Assembly: GCA_964477275.1 (NCBI GenBank) | Contig: CAYZDV010000059.1 | Coordinates: forward strand, 1 to 11,754 | Direction: 5' to 3' | DNA from: CAYZDV01 sp964477275 | Lineage (GTDB): Bacteria; Acidobacteriota; Aminicenantia; Aminicenantales; Aminicenantaceae | DNA length: 11,754 nt | Shown here: in pieces, positions 1 through 7,575 of the stretch | Layout of the letters: every line of letters starts with the position of its first letter | Numbering within the stretch: the first letter of the stretch is position 1 | The notes under the pieces: model-generated | Told to the model about the DNA's origin: nothing | The model's input: only the letters and a program-made list of their open reading frames with translations | The model's database searches: none | Translations under genes and position numbers: made by a program

Positions 1-1745
1 CCACCTATTCGGTCCTGAAGACCATCACCCGGCCGGACTCCTCTGCTCCACAGGGAAGAGAAATCGTCCAGGAGGGGGTGGAGATTCTCTGGGATGCCGC
101 ATTGCTCCTGGCCGGACGCTCTGCCGCCTCCAGGGACATCTACACCGCTGTTTCTTCAGGAGGCAAACTGAACAGGCTCGAGTTCACCGCGGCGAACGTC
201 GGCACCCTGGGCCCGATTCTCCAGGATGTCAACAACGACAACGCCGGCCTCATCAGCTTCGTCAGGGGCGAAGGCCGGAGCTGGAAGCTCGGAGACTCCA
301 ACCATTCCAACCCCATCGTGGTCGGGCCGCCCGACGAGTCCCCGATGCAGATGGGCGATGGATACCTGGAATTCCGGACCACCTGGAAAAACAGGAAAAA
401 AGTCCTCTTCCTGGGTGCCAACGACGGCATGCTCCACTGCTTCGACGCATCGACCGGTGAGGAGCTGTGGGGCTTCATTCCCTACAACATTCTCCCGAGG
501 CTCAAGGAGATGTGGGCGGTGTCGGCCATCGGCGAACGGTATTTCGAAAGGCAGATTTACATCGATGGAAGCCCTGTCGCCGCGGATGTCTACATCGATG
601 TGGACGGCGATAAAAAGCCCGAGTGGAGGACGGTCCTCATCTGCGGACAGGGCGCTGGCAGGGGAAGCCTCCTGGCCGGAGGTCGGAACTACTATTTCGC
701 CCTGGACATCACTGACCCGGAAGACCCCCGGCCTCTCTGGGAATTCACCGACGCCAAGCTGGGAGAGACCTGGTCCATTCCCGTCGTCGGCAGAGTCAAG
801 ATTAAGGGTTCTCCGACCTGGGTCACCTTCTTCGGCTCCGGATACGACAATGACCCGACGAATAAGGTGGGAAACCGGTTTTATGCGGTGAACATCGAAA
901 CACGCGAGGCCTTCTGGTATTTCGATGCGGCGGAAGTGGACACCACGGCCAAGCTGGGCTGGAACATCGATAACACGCTGCCCGCGTCTCCGGCCATCGC
1001 GGACATCAACCTGGACGGAAACGCAGACAGGGTCTACATCGGCGACCTGGACGGCCGGATGTGGAAGGTGGATGTGAGCGTCAACTGGCTGAACATGGGT
1101 AGCTGGAAGGCTGTTGCTCTGTATACGGATTCGAACAACTTCCCCATTGTCTGCAAGCCGGCTGTCTGGCTTGACCCGATTACCTCGGATATGATTCCCC
1201 GTCTCTATTTCGGGACCGGCGGGGACGACCGCGCTCCCGGCAATGTCAACTATTCTTTCATCGCCCTCATCGACAAGACACCAGCCGAGGTTGAATGGTA
1301 CCTGGGCATCCCGGCTGTCCTCAACCTCGACGCCGCAAGGGACAGGGGCGACCTGGATCTCGGGGCCAAGGTCTGGGCTGACCCCAAGGTGTCCGATTAC
1401 ATCGTCTACTTCAGCACCCTGGTGGGAAGCATCGAAAGCGTCGACCCCTGCGAGAGCCTGGCCGGCGTCGGCAAGCTGTATGCGCGGTTCATTCTGCCTT
1501 CCGGCGGAACCCTGGTCGGCAGCACAGCCCTCAGCACGGTCACCGGCCCGGTGGAGAGCCTGTCTCTCTCCATCAAGACCAGGGCGGCCGTGACACTGGG
1601 CGAACGGCAGAGGACCGAATCCGGAACCAGAAAGAGAGATGTCTATATCCAGGAGTATGACTCCACCATCCAGAAGCTGGAGCAATTTACCACCGCCCTC
1701 CTCAAGGTGAAGTCCTGGAGGGAGGTTTTCACGATCATCAGATAG
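1..1745 (+). CDS. pilY1: PilY1-like type IV pilus tip / assembly protein, C-terminal beta-propeller (5' end outside window)
   Basis: The frame is open from nt 3, so the GTG at 78 is an internal codon and the gene starts upstream of the window. Counting residues from codon 78, the protein shows the hallmarks of the PilY1/PilC C-terminal propeller: LGDSNHSNPIVVG (71-83), LGANDGMLHCFDASTGEEL (112-130), YIDGSPVAADVY (161-172), YFALDITDP (206-214), WEFT (221-224) and TWSIPVVGRV (231-240). An EF-hand-like loop with D309, N311, D313, N315 and D317, followed by YIGDLDGRMWK, matches the calcium site described for Pseudomonas PilY1. A second acidic loop is DVDGDKKPE (174-182). The C-terminus ends with a KSWREV motif common in the family. 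PilY1 proteins sit at the pilus tip and act in pilus priming, adhesion and surface sensing. The variable N-terminal half, which often carries a von Willebrand A domain, is not visible here. The gene is convergent with the pilD operon, which fits a pilus locus. Confidence 0.9.
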   Translation, partial: TYSVLKTITRPDSSAPQGREIVQEGVEILWDAALLLAGRSAASRDIYTAVSSGGKLNRLEFTAANVGTLGPILQDVNNDNAGLISFVRGEGRSWKLGDSNHSNPIVVGPPDESPMQMGDGYLEFRTTWKNRKKVLFLGANDGMLHCFDASTGEELWGFIPYNILPRLKEMWAVSAIGERYFERQIYIDGSPVAADVYIDVDGDKKPEWRTVLICGQGAGRGSLLAGGRNYYFALDITDPEDPRPLWEFTDAKLGETWSIPVVGRVKIKGSPTWVTFFGSGYDNDPTNKVGNRFYAVNIETREAFWYFDAAEVDTTAKLGWNIDNTLPASPAIADINLDGNADRVYIGDLDGRMWKVDVSVNWLNMGSWKAVALYTDSNNFPIVCKPAVWLDPITSDMIPRLYFGTGGDDRAPGNVNYSFIALIDKTPAEVEWYLGIPAVLNLDAARDRGDLDLGAKVWADPKVSDYIVYFSTLVGSIESVDPCESLAGVGKLYARFILPSGGTLVGSTALSTVTGPVESLSLSIKTRAAVTLGERQRTESGTRKRDVYIQEYDSTIQKLEQFTTALLKVKSWREVFTIIR

Positions 1746-1789
1746 GCCGGGAAAAGAGAGAGACCGCAGGCCCCAAGTCTTTCCTGGCC
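1745..1789 (+). terminator. Possible hairpin terminator in the convergent pilY1 / pilD gap
   Basis: The 10-nt arm at 1745-1754 (GGCCGGGAAA) pairs with 1780-1789 (TTTCCTGGCC), with one G-U pair and a 25-nt loop. It begins at the last base of the pilY1 stop codon. There is no U-tract, so it is not a canonical intrinsic terminator. On the opposite strand the same arms carry one A-C mismatch. It may simply be a 3'-end stabilising stem. Confidence 0.3.
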
Positions 1790-1798
1790 GGTCCGCTA

Positions 1799-2575
1799 TC
1801 AGGGCGTCAACCCTTTAAAAAGGCTCAGATAGGCTCTGAGTACCTTCTCTCCCCAGAGGAGGGAAAAAAAGGCGGCCGGAGCCAGGAATGTTCCGAAGGG
1901 AAGGGAATACTGGAAGTCCTTTTTCCGGAAAAAGACGAAAAACACCCCCACCGCAGCTCCAGTTAGAGAAGCCAGAATCAGGGTGAAAAAAGCTTGTTTC
2001 CAGCCCAGAAAAGCCCCGATCATCAGCATCATGGTCACATCGCCCATGCCCAGTCCTTCCTTTTTCCGCAGCAGAAAATAGGCGCCGTAGACCACCAGAA
2101 GGAAACCCGCTCCGGCTGCGGCACCGACCAAGGCCTGGGTTAAGTTCAGGTCTTTGCGGAAGAAAGAATAGAGCAGGGCCAGAGCCAGACCGGGGAGCGT
2201 AATTTCGTCGGGAAGAATCTGATGGCGGAAGTCCACAAAGCCCAGCACGATCAGGGCGCTGGCGAATAGACAGGAAGCGAAGAAAAAGAAGCTCATCTGG
2301 TGGTGGAAATAGAGGAGCAGGAAACTGGCCGGGGTCAGGAGCTCCACCAGAGGATAGGAGAGCGGGATTCTGGCCCGGCACTGGCGGCATTTCCCTCCGA
2401 GAAGCAGATAGGAAAGGAGCGGGATGTTGTCATAGGGCTTTATCTTCTCGCCGCAGCTCGGACAGGATGAGGGCGGATGGAGGATGCTCATATCGCGGGG
2501 CAGGCGGTAGATGAGGACGTTGAGAAAGCTTCCCCAGGCGAGCCCGAAGAGAATGATGAGAGCTATCTTTTCCAT
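1799..2575 (-). CDS. pilD: Prepilin peptidase / N-methyltransferase PilD (A24 family)
   Basis: This 258-residue polytopic inner-membrane protein removes the leader peptide of type IV prepilins and pseudopilins and N-methylates the new N-terminal residue. The N-terminal domain has GSFLNVLIYRLP (15-26) and two CxxC pairs, C38/C41 and C63/C66, the zinc-binding signature of the bifunctional enzymes. The aspartyl protease part keeps both catalytic aspartates: D115 in VDFRHQILPDEITLP and D179 in GMGD. The late PFGTFLAPAA motif (226-235) is also present. The length is typical. The ATG at 2575 overlaps the end of the upstream TPR gene by 13 nt and no clear Shine-Dalgarno precedes it, so translational coupling is likely. 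It is the last gene of the leftward operon and faces pilY1. It could also serve a type II secretion system, which the sequence cannot exclude. Confidence 0.95.
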   Translation of the reverse strand: MEKIALIILFGLAWGSFLNVLIYRLPRDMSILHPPSSCPSCGEKIKPYDNIPLLSYLLLGGKCRQCRARIPLSYPLVELLTPASFLLLYFHHQMSFFFFASCLFASALIVLGFVDFRHQILPDEITLPGLALALLYSFFRKDLNLTQALVGAAAGAGFLLVVYGAYFLLRKKEGLGMGDVTMMLMIGAFLGWKQAFFTLILASLTGAAVGVFFVFFRKKDFQYSLPFGTFLAPAAFFSLLWGEKVLRAYLSLFKGLTP

Positions 2576-3435
2576 GGAATTGTCGGGACTTTGACTTCTC
2601 CTGTCCGGGAGTCGTAAAGGTAGTCGTTGCCGTCCAGATCCCGGGGAAGAGAAGGGAGCAAGCCGGCCCTCACCAGCTGGCTCAATTCCATCGGGTTGTG
2701 GCCGTATTTTTCTCTGTAGCGGGCGATGGCTTCCTTGATGTTCTCGATGTCGATGGCGGCCTTGACCTGGTAGATATGATTGTCAGCGATTTTCCTCACC
2801 CGTTCATCCTCGGCTGTCTGGTAGATTTCCATCCAGGCTTTCAGGGCTGACTGGTAATCGGTGGCTTTGAACAGGGCATTGGCATAGAGGCGCCGGGTGA
2901 TGGGAGGGGCTCCCTCAACGGCCATGCTCTTTCTGTAGTATTCTTGCGCCCGCTCATGGTCCTTTTTCAAAAACTGAAGGTAATGTCCAGCCATGTAAGG
3001 AAAGTACCATTCCTCCGGATTTTTCTCCAGCCCCATGTCCAGGATCTGGAGGGCCAGCTCCAGGTCCTGTGCCTCGTAGGCAGCGATGAACGCTCCCACA
3101 TCGTAGGGGTCAAAGTAGTGGGGGTCCAGCTCGGCGATGATGGAAAAGATATGCTCCAGGTAGCTGAACCTGTCGGGAATGCTGTAATCGCTGTAATACT
3201 GGATCGCCCAGAGGTAGACCAGGTCGGCGAGAAGCGATGAATGCCCGAAGGTGGCATACTTGAGGGACTTGCCGGAAGGGATGTAGATGATGGACGAGCC
3301 GGGAATCTTCTGCCGTGTGATCCGGTCGAGTTTGAGCTTCAGGTTCATGAACACTCCGCCGCTCAGAATGAGCAGAAAGACAAGGAAAAGCGCGCTCAGG
3401 CTTTTTGGCCGTAAAAGGATTTTGCCCATCGCCAT
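2563..3435 (-). CDS. Membrane-anchored TPR protein with pseudopilin-like C-terminus, probable pilus accessory factor
   Basis: This 290-residue protein has one N-terminal hydrophobic segment (about 12-30) after a basic start (KILLRPK), so the bulk is probably periplasmic or outward-facing. IYIPSGKSLKYATFGHSSLLADLVYLWAIQYY (starting near 50) is an entry motif I associate with TPR proteins of acidobacterial and deltaproteobacterial style. Residues about 115-210 read as tandem TPR-like helix pairs, for example DLELALQILDMGLEKNPEEWYFPYMAG and DYQSALKAWMEIYQ. The tail (about 231-285) has AIARYREKYGHNPMELSQLV followed by LPRDLDGNDYLYDSRTGEV. That resembles the C-terminal core of GspG-type pseudopilins, but there is no N-terminal prepilin motif. 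ATG at 3435 overlaps the permease stop by 1 nt; M3 at 3429 is an alternative start. Its place between the ABC permease and pilD suggests a role in pilus assembly, perhaps the slot of PilG in Myxococcus. I do not claim homology to PilG. Confidence 0.8.
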   Translation of the reverse strand: MAMGKILLRPKSLSALFLVFLLILSGGVFMNLKLKLDRITRQKIPGSSIIYIPSGKSLKYATFGHSSLLADLVYLWAIQYYSDYSIPDRFSYLEHIFSIIAELDPHYFDPYDVGAFIAAYEAQDLELALQILDMGLEKNPEEWYFPYMAGHYLQFLKKDHERAQEYYRKSMAVEGAPPITRRLYANALFKATDYQSALKAWMEIYQTAEDERVRKIADNHIYQVKAAIDIENIKEAIARYREKYGHNPMELSQLVRAGLLPSLPRDLDGNDYLYDSRTGEVKVPTIPWKR

Positions 3436-4199
3436 CAGATGAAATCTCTTTTCCGGAAGATGAGCAGAGCAATGGTCAGGATGAACAGGGTGTAAAAAAT
3501 TCCGTAAAGAATCGAGTAGAAAAATGCGGAAGAGGGGAGGGGAAGGCTGTGGACGACCTCGGTTTTGAAATTGAAATTTTCAAGGTCAGGAAGAAAGTAA
3601 TAGAAGATCCGGACCAGCGTCCGACCTGTTCCCGGCGGTATTTTTTTGATCAGGGTTTCAAGCCCCCAGGCCGTATGACCGATCAGGTAGAAAGAGAGGG
3701 AAAAAAGCGAGCTCAGAATAGGCGTCGAGAAGCAGGAGAAGAGGAGGGCCACGGCGGTGATCAGACACAGCTCGAGGAAGATGAAAAAGATGGCCACCAG
3801 CATCGGCCATTCCACCTTGAAGGTGTGAACGAAAAGGAGGGCGAGAAAGATGATGCTCATCAGCGAGAGCATGATGAGCAGGGTTAAAACCAGGCCGAAG
3901 AACTTGCCCAGCAGAAACTGGTAGCGGTGGATGGGCTTGGAGAGAAGGGTGAAGATGGTCTTTTTCTCGATTTCCTTGTACACAAGCCCGGTTCCGATCA
4001 GGATGGCCATCAAAGCGCCAAACAGGGAGAGAGACGCCAGTCCGACATCCTTGATGATTTTGACCCGGTCGCCCACGGTCAGCAATGCCAGAATTCTGGA
4101 AAAAACGATGCAGACCACGGCAAAAAAGAGGAGAAGATAGAGGATTTTATCCCTGATGGCTTCCTTGAAGGTATTGAAAGCAATGGTCCGGATTTTCAT
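3435..4199 (-). CDS. ABC-2 type transporter permease (PilI/NosY-like)
   Basis: The 254-residue protein is very hydrophobic, with about six predicted membrane helices (roughly 17-40, 55-76, 98-124, 130-156, 158-180 and 228-249). The opening MKIRTIAFNTFKEAIRDKIL and the later GTGLVYKEIEKKTIFTLLSKPIHRYQFLLGKF are characteristic of ABC-2 permeases of the NosY type. A membrane-distal loop of about 40 residues lies between helices 5 and 6 (GLETLIKKIPPGTGRTL to HSLPLPSS). The start codon overlaps the stop of the ATPase gene as ATGA, so the two subunits are probably made at matched levels and pair as one transporter. The substrate cannot be read from sequence. With pilD and a TPR gene downstream, it matches the PilH-PilI ABC pair needed for pilus formation in Myxococcus xanthus. 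That link rests on gene order. Confidence 0.88.
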   Translation of the reverse strand: MKIRTIAFNTFKEAIRDKILYLLLFFAVVCIVFSRILALLTVGDRVKIIKDVGLASLSLFGALMAILIGTGLVYKEIEKKTIFTLLSKPIHRYQFLLGKFFGLVLTLLIMLSLMSIIFLALLFVHTFKVEWPMLVAIFFIFLELCLITAVALLFSCFSTPILSSLFSLSFYLIGHTAWGLETLIKKIPPGTGRTLVRIFYYFLPDLENFNFKTEVVHSLPLPSSAFFYSILYGIFYTLFILTIALLIFRKRDFI

Positions 4200-5122
4200 C
4201 CCTGTTTCACGGCTCCCACAAAAATGTCCTCGAGGGTTTCTGTCCTGGGGATGAGCGAGTGAATTTTCCCTTTCCTGGACTGGACGAGGGAAAGGACCTT
4301 CTCTACATTGTGCTCCTCGAAAACCTTGAGCAGTGTCCGGCCTCCGGGGTCGGTCAGCCTCTCTCCCATGCCATCCAGCTCTTTCTCCTCCACTCCGGAG
4401 AGGACGATCTCGGTGAACAGGATTTTTTCTGAGATCAAATCCTTGAGGTAGCCCTGATTGAGGACCTGTCCGTTGACGATGATCGCCACCCGGTCGCAGA
4501 TCATCTCGATGTCCTGAAGTATATGCGAGGAGAGAAAGACGGTCTTTCCTTCCTCCCTGAGCCGGACGATAATGTCCCGGAACTCCTTCCTTCCCAGCGG
4601 ATCCAGACCGCCCAGCGGCTCGTCGAGGATGACCAGGGAAGGGTCGTTGAGCAGGGCCTGCGCCAGGCCGGCTCTCTGCAGCATGCCGCGGGAGAACTTT
4701 CTCAGCTGAAGGCCTGCCGCATGCTCGAGGCCGACAAGACGAAGGAGGCTCCGGATTTTTTCCCGGCGCTCTTTTCTCTTCATCAGGAACAGCTGGCTGT
4801 AATAATCGAGAAATTCCGAAGCGGTCAGGTAGTCATAAAAATAGGGATTTTCGGGCAGAAAGCCGATTTTTTCCCGGCAACGGGGGAGAACATGGGAATC
4901 TCCGAAAATCTCGATACGGCCCCGCTCGGGAAAGATCAACCCCAGGATACACTTGATGGTCGTCGTCTTTCCCGCGCCGTTGGGCCCGAGATAGCCGAAG
5001 ATCTCGCTCTGATTGACGGTGAGGGAGATGCCCTTGAGGATATTTTTTCTTCTGGGGATAAAACCGAGCTTGAAGGATTTGTGAAGGTTTTCAACCTGCA
5101 GTGCAACTACCATCTCGTTCAC
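4196..5122 (-). CDS. ABC transporter ATP-binding protein (PilH-like / CcmA-type)
   Basis: This cytoplasmic ATPase subunit has the full motif set, counted from the GTG at 5122: Walker A GPNGAGKTT (46-54), a Q-loop region GFLPENPYFYDYLT with E91 where glutamine is usual, signature FSRGMLQR (143-150) in place of LSGGQ, Walker B LVILDEP (163-169) with catalytic E168, the D-loop GGLDP, and the H-loop SSHIL with H200. The SRGM signature and glutamate Q-loop are common in the CcmA/NosF-type exporters that partner ABC-2 permeases. About 80 C-terminal residues form an accessory domain (LSGVEEKELDGMGERL onward). Two starts are possible: GTG at 5122, giving 308 residues, and ATG at 5113, giving 305. The promoter directly upstream favours the ATG, because the predicted transcript starts downstream of the GTG. 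It overlaps its permease by 4 nt. Confidence 0.93.
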   Translation of the reverse strand: MNEMVVALQVENLHKSFKLGFIPRRKNILKGISLTVNQSEIFGYLGPNGAGKTTTIKCILGLIFPERGRIEIFGDSHVLPRCREKIGFLPENPYFYDYLTASEFLDYYSQLFLMKRKERREKIRSLLRLVGLEHAAGLQLRKFSRGMLQRAGLAQALLNDPSLVILDEPLGGLDPLGRKEFRDIIVRLREEGKTVFLSSHILQDIEMICDRVAIIVNGQVLNQGYLKDLISEKILFTEIVLSGVEEKELDGMGERLTDPGGRTLLKVFEEHNVEKVLSLVQSRKGKIHSLIPRTETLEDIFVGAVKQG

Positions 5123-5124
5123 TT

Positions 5125-5152
5125 ATTATACGCAAATGCCATCTTATTTCAA
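5125..5152 (-). promoter_or_regulatory. Sigma70-like promoter for the ABC-TPR-pilD sub-operon
   Basis: On the minus strand TTGAAA (5152-5147) is separated by 16 nt from a perfect TATAAT (5130-5125). The expected start point (about 5117-5119) is only 4-6 nt before the ATG at 5113 and lies past the GTG at 5122, so the mRNA would be nearly leaderless. The -35 box and spacer overlap the last codons and stop of the S9 peptidase gene. Read-through from the upstream genes is also possible. Confidence 0.6.
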
Positions 5153-7507
5153 ATTCTCTCGGAACAGCTTGAAGATCCTCTTGTATTCGTCAGTCCAGGA
5201 AGAGCTGTTGCGGAAGCTGTGCCCTTCCACAGGGTAGATGGCCGCTTCCCAGTTCTCCTTGCCCAGTTCGATCAGGCGCTGGACCAGACGCGCCGTATCC
5301 TGAAAGTGGACATTGGTATCCACCATCCCGTGACAGATGAGAAGGGCGCCCTGGAGGCCCTCAGCGAGGTAGATGGGCGAGCTCTGCTTGTAGGCCAGGG
5401 GGTCGTCCTGGGGACGGTTGAGAATGTCCACCGTATAGCCCGGGTGGTAATGGGCCCAGTCAGTGACAGGCCGGAGAGCGGCGCCGGCATGGAACACTCC
5501 GGGAGCCTTGAACATGGCCATCAGGGTCAGAAAGCCGCCGTAGCTTCCTCCATAGACACCCAGGCTTTCCGGGTTGGCCTTGAGCTCTTTCACCAAAAAC
5601 CGGGCGGCATCGACGATGTCATCCAGATCTTTACCGCCCATGTGGCGGTAGATGGATGTGCGGAAGTCCCGGCCGTATCCGGCGCTTCCCCGGTAATCAA
5701 CATCCAGGACGAGGTATCCGTTCTCAATGAGAAAATTGTGGAACATGTATTCCCTGGAGTATGTGCTCCAGCCTTTGTGGGCGTTCTGGAGATAGCCTGC
5801 GCCGTGGATGAAGACGACTGCCGGCCGCCGGGGATGCCAGTCCCGGGGCCTGTACAGTCGGGCGTGGACATCGACGCCGTCGCGGGCCTTGAAGGTGATA
5901 ACTTCCGGCTCGTGCCAGGGATGGGAACGGAACTCCTCGCTTGTGGAAAGGGTGAGCTGCCGGGCCTCAGCATCTGGACTGTTCGGCTGGAGATAGAGCT
6001 CGGGAGGGGCGATGCTGGAGGAGTGGATAACGGCCAGTTGAGATTCATCGGGGGAGAGGAGGACTTCGTTTAACCCGGTCAGGGACGTCACCTTCGTCCT
6101 TTTTCCGCCTTCAACCGGCATGGAATAAAAGTGGAGCTCTCCCGGATGCTCCTCGTTTGTGGTCAGATACCATGTTCTGCCGTCTCCGGAGAGAAAAGCC
6201 CGGCGAACCTCGAAACTGCCCCTGGTGAGCGGGGCTATCGTCTTGCCGTCAAAAGAGGCTTTGAACAGGTGAGCATAGCCCTCTTTTTCGGAAATATAAT
6301 AGAGATGCCGGCTGTCCGGAAACCAGCCGATACTGGTCAGCCCCAGCATCCCGACCCAGGCTTCGTCATGGACATGTTCGATGGGGGAGGTTTTGCCGGT
6401 GCTCAGGTCCAGGAGGAAGAGCCATTTATCCTTGCGGTCTTCTGAACTGGCTTCCAGCACGCACTTTTTTCCGTCCGGCGACCAGAAAAGGCCGGACGGA
6501 TAGATGGTTTTTTCTCCCTGGCCGTAATCCACCCAGCGGACCTCACCGGAAGAGACGTCCATGATACCGGCTTTGGAGGTGCGGGAAGAGTGGGCGGCCT
6601 TTGTGTGGGAATTGATGGTTTCGGTATATCCTGATCGGGTCACATAGCTGGGGACGATCGTCTCCTGGGCTCCAGGAAGGCTTTCCCAGAGCATGAAGAC
6701 GACAGATTTTTCATCCGGAGAGAGCTGGAGGTTTGAGATGCCCTGGCCTTCCCGAAGGTGGAAGGGCTTCCTTTTTTTCACCTCTCCGAATGAGAGGAGG
6801 GGCCTCCTTTCTTCCCTGCCTCTCCGTTCCTGCTGGAATTCCTGAAAGAGCTCCATCTGCTGGTCGCGATACCATTTTTTGATTTCATCAGGCCTTTCTC
6901 CCGCTGGAGGCGGCTTTCGGGTGAAAGATGTCATCTGGCGCAAGCTGTGGTCCTTGAGCGAGAGAAGAAAGAGATTATCCTGGCAGGTGAAGAAGATTTT
7001 TTGCTGGTCAAAGCTAAAAGTGGCGTTGGATTCAGGTTCATCGGTTGACGTGAGTTGGACGACCTCTCCTGTGGCGGTATCCAGAAGGCTGATGTCGCCG
7101 TCGCGGACAAGGAGGGCTTTCTTCTTTTCCCTGTCGTAGTTGATCTCCAATCCGAAGAAAAAACGGGAAAAGCGGAATGAGGAAGGGGCAGATGAAGGAA
7201 AAGGAAGGTCCTTGAGTAAATCCTCGGGTCCGATTTGTTGGAAATTTCCATCCGGAGTGGCGACCCTGTAAAACTCTGTTTTTTCCTCACCGGGTTTCTT
7301 CCAGCGGAAATAGAGGTTCTTTCCGCTCCATGACCAGATGATGCTCGATGGCTCGCTGCCCACCAGCTCGGGTCCTTTCATGATGTTCTCGATGCGCAGC
7401 TCGAATTCCTCATCCTCTGCCCTGTTTTCCCGGGACTGGGCAGAGTCAGCAAAGATGAGAACAACCAGGATGAGAGAGAAAAAAAGCTTTCTTGAAAACC
7501 GTGTCAT
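5144..7507 (-). CDS. Secreted S9-family peptidase (prolyl oligopeptidase / dipeptidyl aminopeptidase-like)
   Basis: The frame extends upstream to 7579, but the ATG at 7507 is preferred. It has GGAGGGG four nt upstream and opens a signal peptide, MTRFSRKLFFSLILVVLIFADSAQS. This gives 787 residues. The N-terminal part (about 40-520) is a beta-propeller with WD40/PD40-like repeats, such as LSPDEKSVVFMLWE, GLFWSPDGKKCVLEASSE and IGWFPDSRHLYYISE. The C-terminal alpha/beta-hydrolase domain has VVFIHGAGY for the oxyanion region, the nucleophile Ser655 in GVYGGSYGGF, Asp730 in HGMVDTNVHFQDT and His763 in VEGHSF, so the triad is complete. S9 enzymes usually cleave short peptides near the N-terminus or after proline, with the propeller restricting access. 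Export to the periplasm is inferred from the leader. The gene follows the flavin reductase by 68 nt. A link to pili is not evident. Confidence 0.93.
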   Translation of the reverse strand: MTRFSRKLFFSLILVVLIFADSAQSRENRAEDEEFELRIENIMKGPELVGSEPSSIIWSWSGKNLYFRWKKPGEEKTEFYRVATPDGNFQQIGPEDLLKDLPFPSSAPSSFRFSRFFFGLEINYDREKKKALLVRDGDISLLDTATGEVVQLTSTDEPESNATFSFDQQKIFFTCQDNLFLLSLKDHSLRQMTSFTRKPPPAGERPDEIKKWYRDQQMELFQEFQQERRGREERRPLLSFGEVKKRKPFHLREGQGISNLQLSPDEKSVVFMLWESLPGAQETIVPSYVTRSGYTETINSHTKAAHSSRTSKAGIMDVSSGEVRWVDYGQGEKTIYPSGLFWSPDGKKCVLEASSEDRKDKWLFLLDLSTGKTSPIEHVHDEAWVGMLGLTSIGWFPDSRHLYYISEKEGYAHLFKASFDGKTIAPLTRGSFEVRRAFLSGDGRTWYLTTNEEHPGELHFYSMPVEGGKRTKVTSLTGLNEVLLSPDESQLAVIHSSSIAPPELYLQPNSPDAEARQLTLSTSEEFRSHPWHEPEVITFKARDGVDVHARLYRPRDWHPRRPAVVFIHGAGYLQNAHKGWSTYSREYMFHNFLIENGYLVLDVDYRGSAGYGRDFRTSIYRHMGGKDLDDIVDAARFLVKELKANPESLGVYGGSYGGFLTLMAMFKAPGVFHAGAALRPVTDWAHYHPGYTVDILNRPQDDPLAYKQSSPIYLAEGLQGALLICHGMVDTNVHFQDTARLVQRLIELGKENWEAAIYPVEGHSFRNSSSWTDEYKRIFKLFRENLK

Positions 7508-7575
7508 CTTCCCCTCCGTCGGGTTGATTTTTTGGCGGTCCGTTTTTCCATGAACAGCCGGCGCTCTGGCAGATA

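Noticed and set aside
156..1685. Long antisense open frame (509 codons) opposite pilY1
   Set aside because: The + strand frame has clear PilY1 motifs throughout. The antisense product is low-complexity with no recognisable domain, as expected from GC-rich codon bias.
1811..1823. CCCTTTAAAAAGG as a terminator for pilY1
   Set aside because: It lies within the coding end of pilD, has a short AT stem and no U-tract after it.
4523..6073. Long + strand open frame (516 codons) across the ABC ATPase and S9 peptidase genes
   Set aside because: It spans the 3' and 5' parts of two well-supported minus-strand genes and the gap between them. It shows no domain of its own and no suitable ribosome site.
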